Positions 46,273-47,451 of a stretch of DNA of 47,451 nucleotides are shown piece by piece; positions within the stretch are counted from its first letter, which is position 1, and every line of letters starts with the position of its first letter. Made by a program: the position numbers and the translations under genes. The stretch covers positions 1 to 47,451 of the forward strand of contig DASZCR010000223.1 of NCBI GenBank assembly GCA_035942915.1, in the 5' to 3' direction. Under the pieces are notes generated by a model that did no database searches, had not been told where the DNA came from, and saw nothing but the letters and a program-made list of their open reading frames with translations. This DNA comes from DASZCR01 sp035942915. GTDB lineage: Bacteria; Acidobacteriota; Blastocatellia; Pyrinomonadales; Pyrinomonadaceae.

Positions 46273-47400
46273 ATGTCAGGACGAAACTCTATCCGCATCT
46301 TCTCAACGCTCGTCGCCCTCGCACTCACGACGGTGATGCCGACCCTCACGTTCGTCCCCACCTCACAAGCGCAAACGACACAGGAGACGGAAGGCTCGTC
46401 GAGCCGACCGGCCGAAGAATTGGAGGCTAGATTAGACCTCTCGGAGTCGTATGATAAGGCAGACATTGAAGCCGACCCTTATGCGCCTGATGACCGTGAA
46501 CAGACCACCACGACCGCTTCCGCTGCTTCAACCGCGCTCTGGCCGATTCAGCCCATGCCCTTGCCGGGCGGTCTCGACCACGTCGCCAACGGAGTCGGCA
46601 CGCGCAACGCGGGCTTCGGCACCATCCGCCTGCGCGGCGTGCCGCCGGGTTCTGTGGCCGTGAGGGCTTATCTCTACTGGGGCACCATCCAGAACGCGCC
46701 GCCCGCCACGCAGACCATCGCCTTCAACGGGACGCCGGTCAAGGGCAGGCTCATCGGTACGGGACAGACCTGCTGGTGCGGCGGAGTCTTTGCCGCTTAT
46801 CGTGCCAGCGTCATCGCGCTGATTACACCGGGCATCAATAACGATTACCGCGTCTCGCAAATGCCGAGCGCCATCACCAACGGCAGCGACCCCTGGGAAT
46901 CCGGCTGCAAACTGCCTCTCTCACAGGGCGCGAGTCTCGTCGTCCTCTACGCTAATGCCTCCGTGCCTCCGGCCGCGCGCGTCTACATCAACGAAGGCAC
47001 GGCCTTCTTTGCCGTCGGCGGCATCAACACTTTCAACCCGCTGCCCGTCCCGCTTCCGTTCCACACCCAACTGAAGCACACGCGTCTGGGCGGCGACGGT
47101 CAGGTCGGATTCAGCACCTTCTCCAACCTGCCCATCACCAACGAGAGAACCTTCGTCGGGGCATGGCCTTTCGGCCCCGTCACGCAGATTAAGGGGCCGG
47201 GTTCACCCTTCAACGGCGATTCCGACTGGAACGGCGACGACGGCGTTCCGCTCAATCAACTCTGGGATACGCACACCGACAGGTTCAACATCGACCGCGC
47301 CAAGCCGATGATTCCTTTCGGTGCGGCTAACTATCTGGTGCGATACACGGCCAACGGCGACTGCATCTATGCAGTGGCTCACGTGCTCGGCACTCGTTAA
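46273..47400 (+). CDS. Secreted protein, DUF3344-like
   Basis: A 375-residue secreted protein. ATG 46273 with AAGGAG at 46261-46266; an earlier GTG is not supported. The signal peptide (IRIFSTLVALALTTVMPTLT) is cut near the residue-35 QAQ. After an acidic Glu/Asp-rich linker, residues about 90-375 are beta-rich, with VRAYLYWGTIQNAPPAT (about 140) and SQGASLVVLYANASVPP (about 225), and a conserved-looking DSDWNGDDG (about 325) that could bind calcium. These match my recollection of DUF3344, a beta-sandwich family in secreted proteins. A hairpin terminator follows at 47428. Confidence 0.8.
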   Translation: MSGRNSIRIFSTLVALALTTVMPTLTFVPTSQAQTTQETEGSSSRPAEELEARLDLSESYDKADIEADPYAPDDREQTTTTASAASTALWPIQPMPLPGGLDHVANGVGTRNAGFGTIRLRGVPPGSVAVRAYLYWGTIQNAPPATQTIAFNGTPVKGRLIGTGQTCWCGGVFAAYRASVIALITPGINNDYRVSQMPSAITNGSDPWESGCKLPLSQGASLVVLYANASVPPAARVYINEGTAFFAVGGINTFNPLPVPLPFHTQLKHTRLGGDGQVGFSTFSNLPITNERTFVGAWPFGPVTQIKGPGSPFNGDSDWNGDDGVPLNQLWDTHTDRFNIDRAKPMIPFGAANYLVRYTANGDCIYAVAHVLGTR

Positions 47401-47427
47401 TTATCCTCAAGCAAACCAAACGCGCGT

Positions 47428-47451
47428 GTGGCGAACTGATAGGTTCGCCAC
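47428..47451 (+). terminator. Hairpin terminator at window edge
   Basis: GTGGCGAAC (47428-47436) pairs perfectly with GTTCGCCAC (47443-47451), with a 6-base loop. Any T-run lies beyond the window. Confidence 0.7.

Overview
The window looks like a chromosome segment from a soil or sediment bacterium. The best guess is Acidobacteriota, class Blastocatellia. The reasons are a GC-rich backbone, very large secreted proteins built from PKD, Calx-beta, propeller and YD repeats, and an ECF sigma factor next to a Ser/Thr kinase with a periplasmic helical-repeat tail. The taxon is inferred from gene style only; there is no rRNA or other marker gene in the window.

Positions 1 to about 17240 are an integron cassette array, not ordinary chromosome. 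Small single genes, nearly all on the + strand, are separated by about 18 attC-like sites of 55 to 109 bp. Each site has a left R'' core (RYYYAAC or the variant NNNTGAC) and a right R' core (GTTRRRY or GTSAGRY). Cassette cargo includes a minus-strand pair (DnaJ-type zinc finger plus a helical protein), a restriction-modification pair (D12-class adenine methylase plus SacI-like endonuclease), a GNAT acetyltransferase, DUF1330, a lincosamide/aminoglycoside-type nucleotidyltransferase paired with a methyltransferase, a HIT protein, DUF4288, a UbiE-like methyltransferase, an APH-like kinase, a DinB protein, a second nucleotidyltransferase and several membrane or tiny proteins. Some cassettes carry no gene and consist mainly of a hairpin. 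One IS1595-type insertion sequence, a 3' tRNA fragment, a trio of palindromes and a frameshifted gene show that the array has decayed in places. No integron integrase is visible. From the site orientation it would lie to the left of the window.

Positions 17240 to 29400 are backbone: a 1856-residue secreted propeller/Calx-beta/lamin-tail protein, a secreted coiled-coil protein with a possible DD-peptidase-like end, and a three-gene MacAB-type export operon (adaptor, ATPase, permease). A convergent minus-strand pair follows (a small Cys protein and a MOSC protein).

Positions 29600 to 41524 are one giant minus-strand gene (3968 residues): signal peptide, about 12 PKD domains, adhesion-like inserts, a long YD-repeat shell, the RHS core and a 230-residue unique C-terminus. 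Divergent from it are an ECF sigma factor and a Ser/Thr kinase, then a cysteine synthase on the minus strand. At the right edge is a secreted DUF3344-like protein followed by a hairpin terminator.
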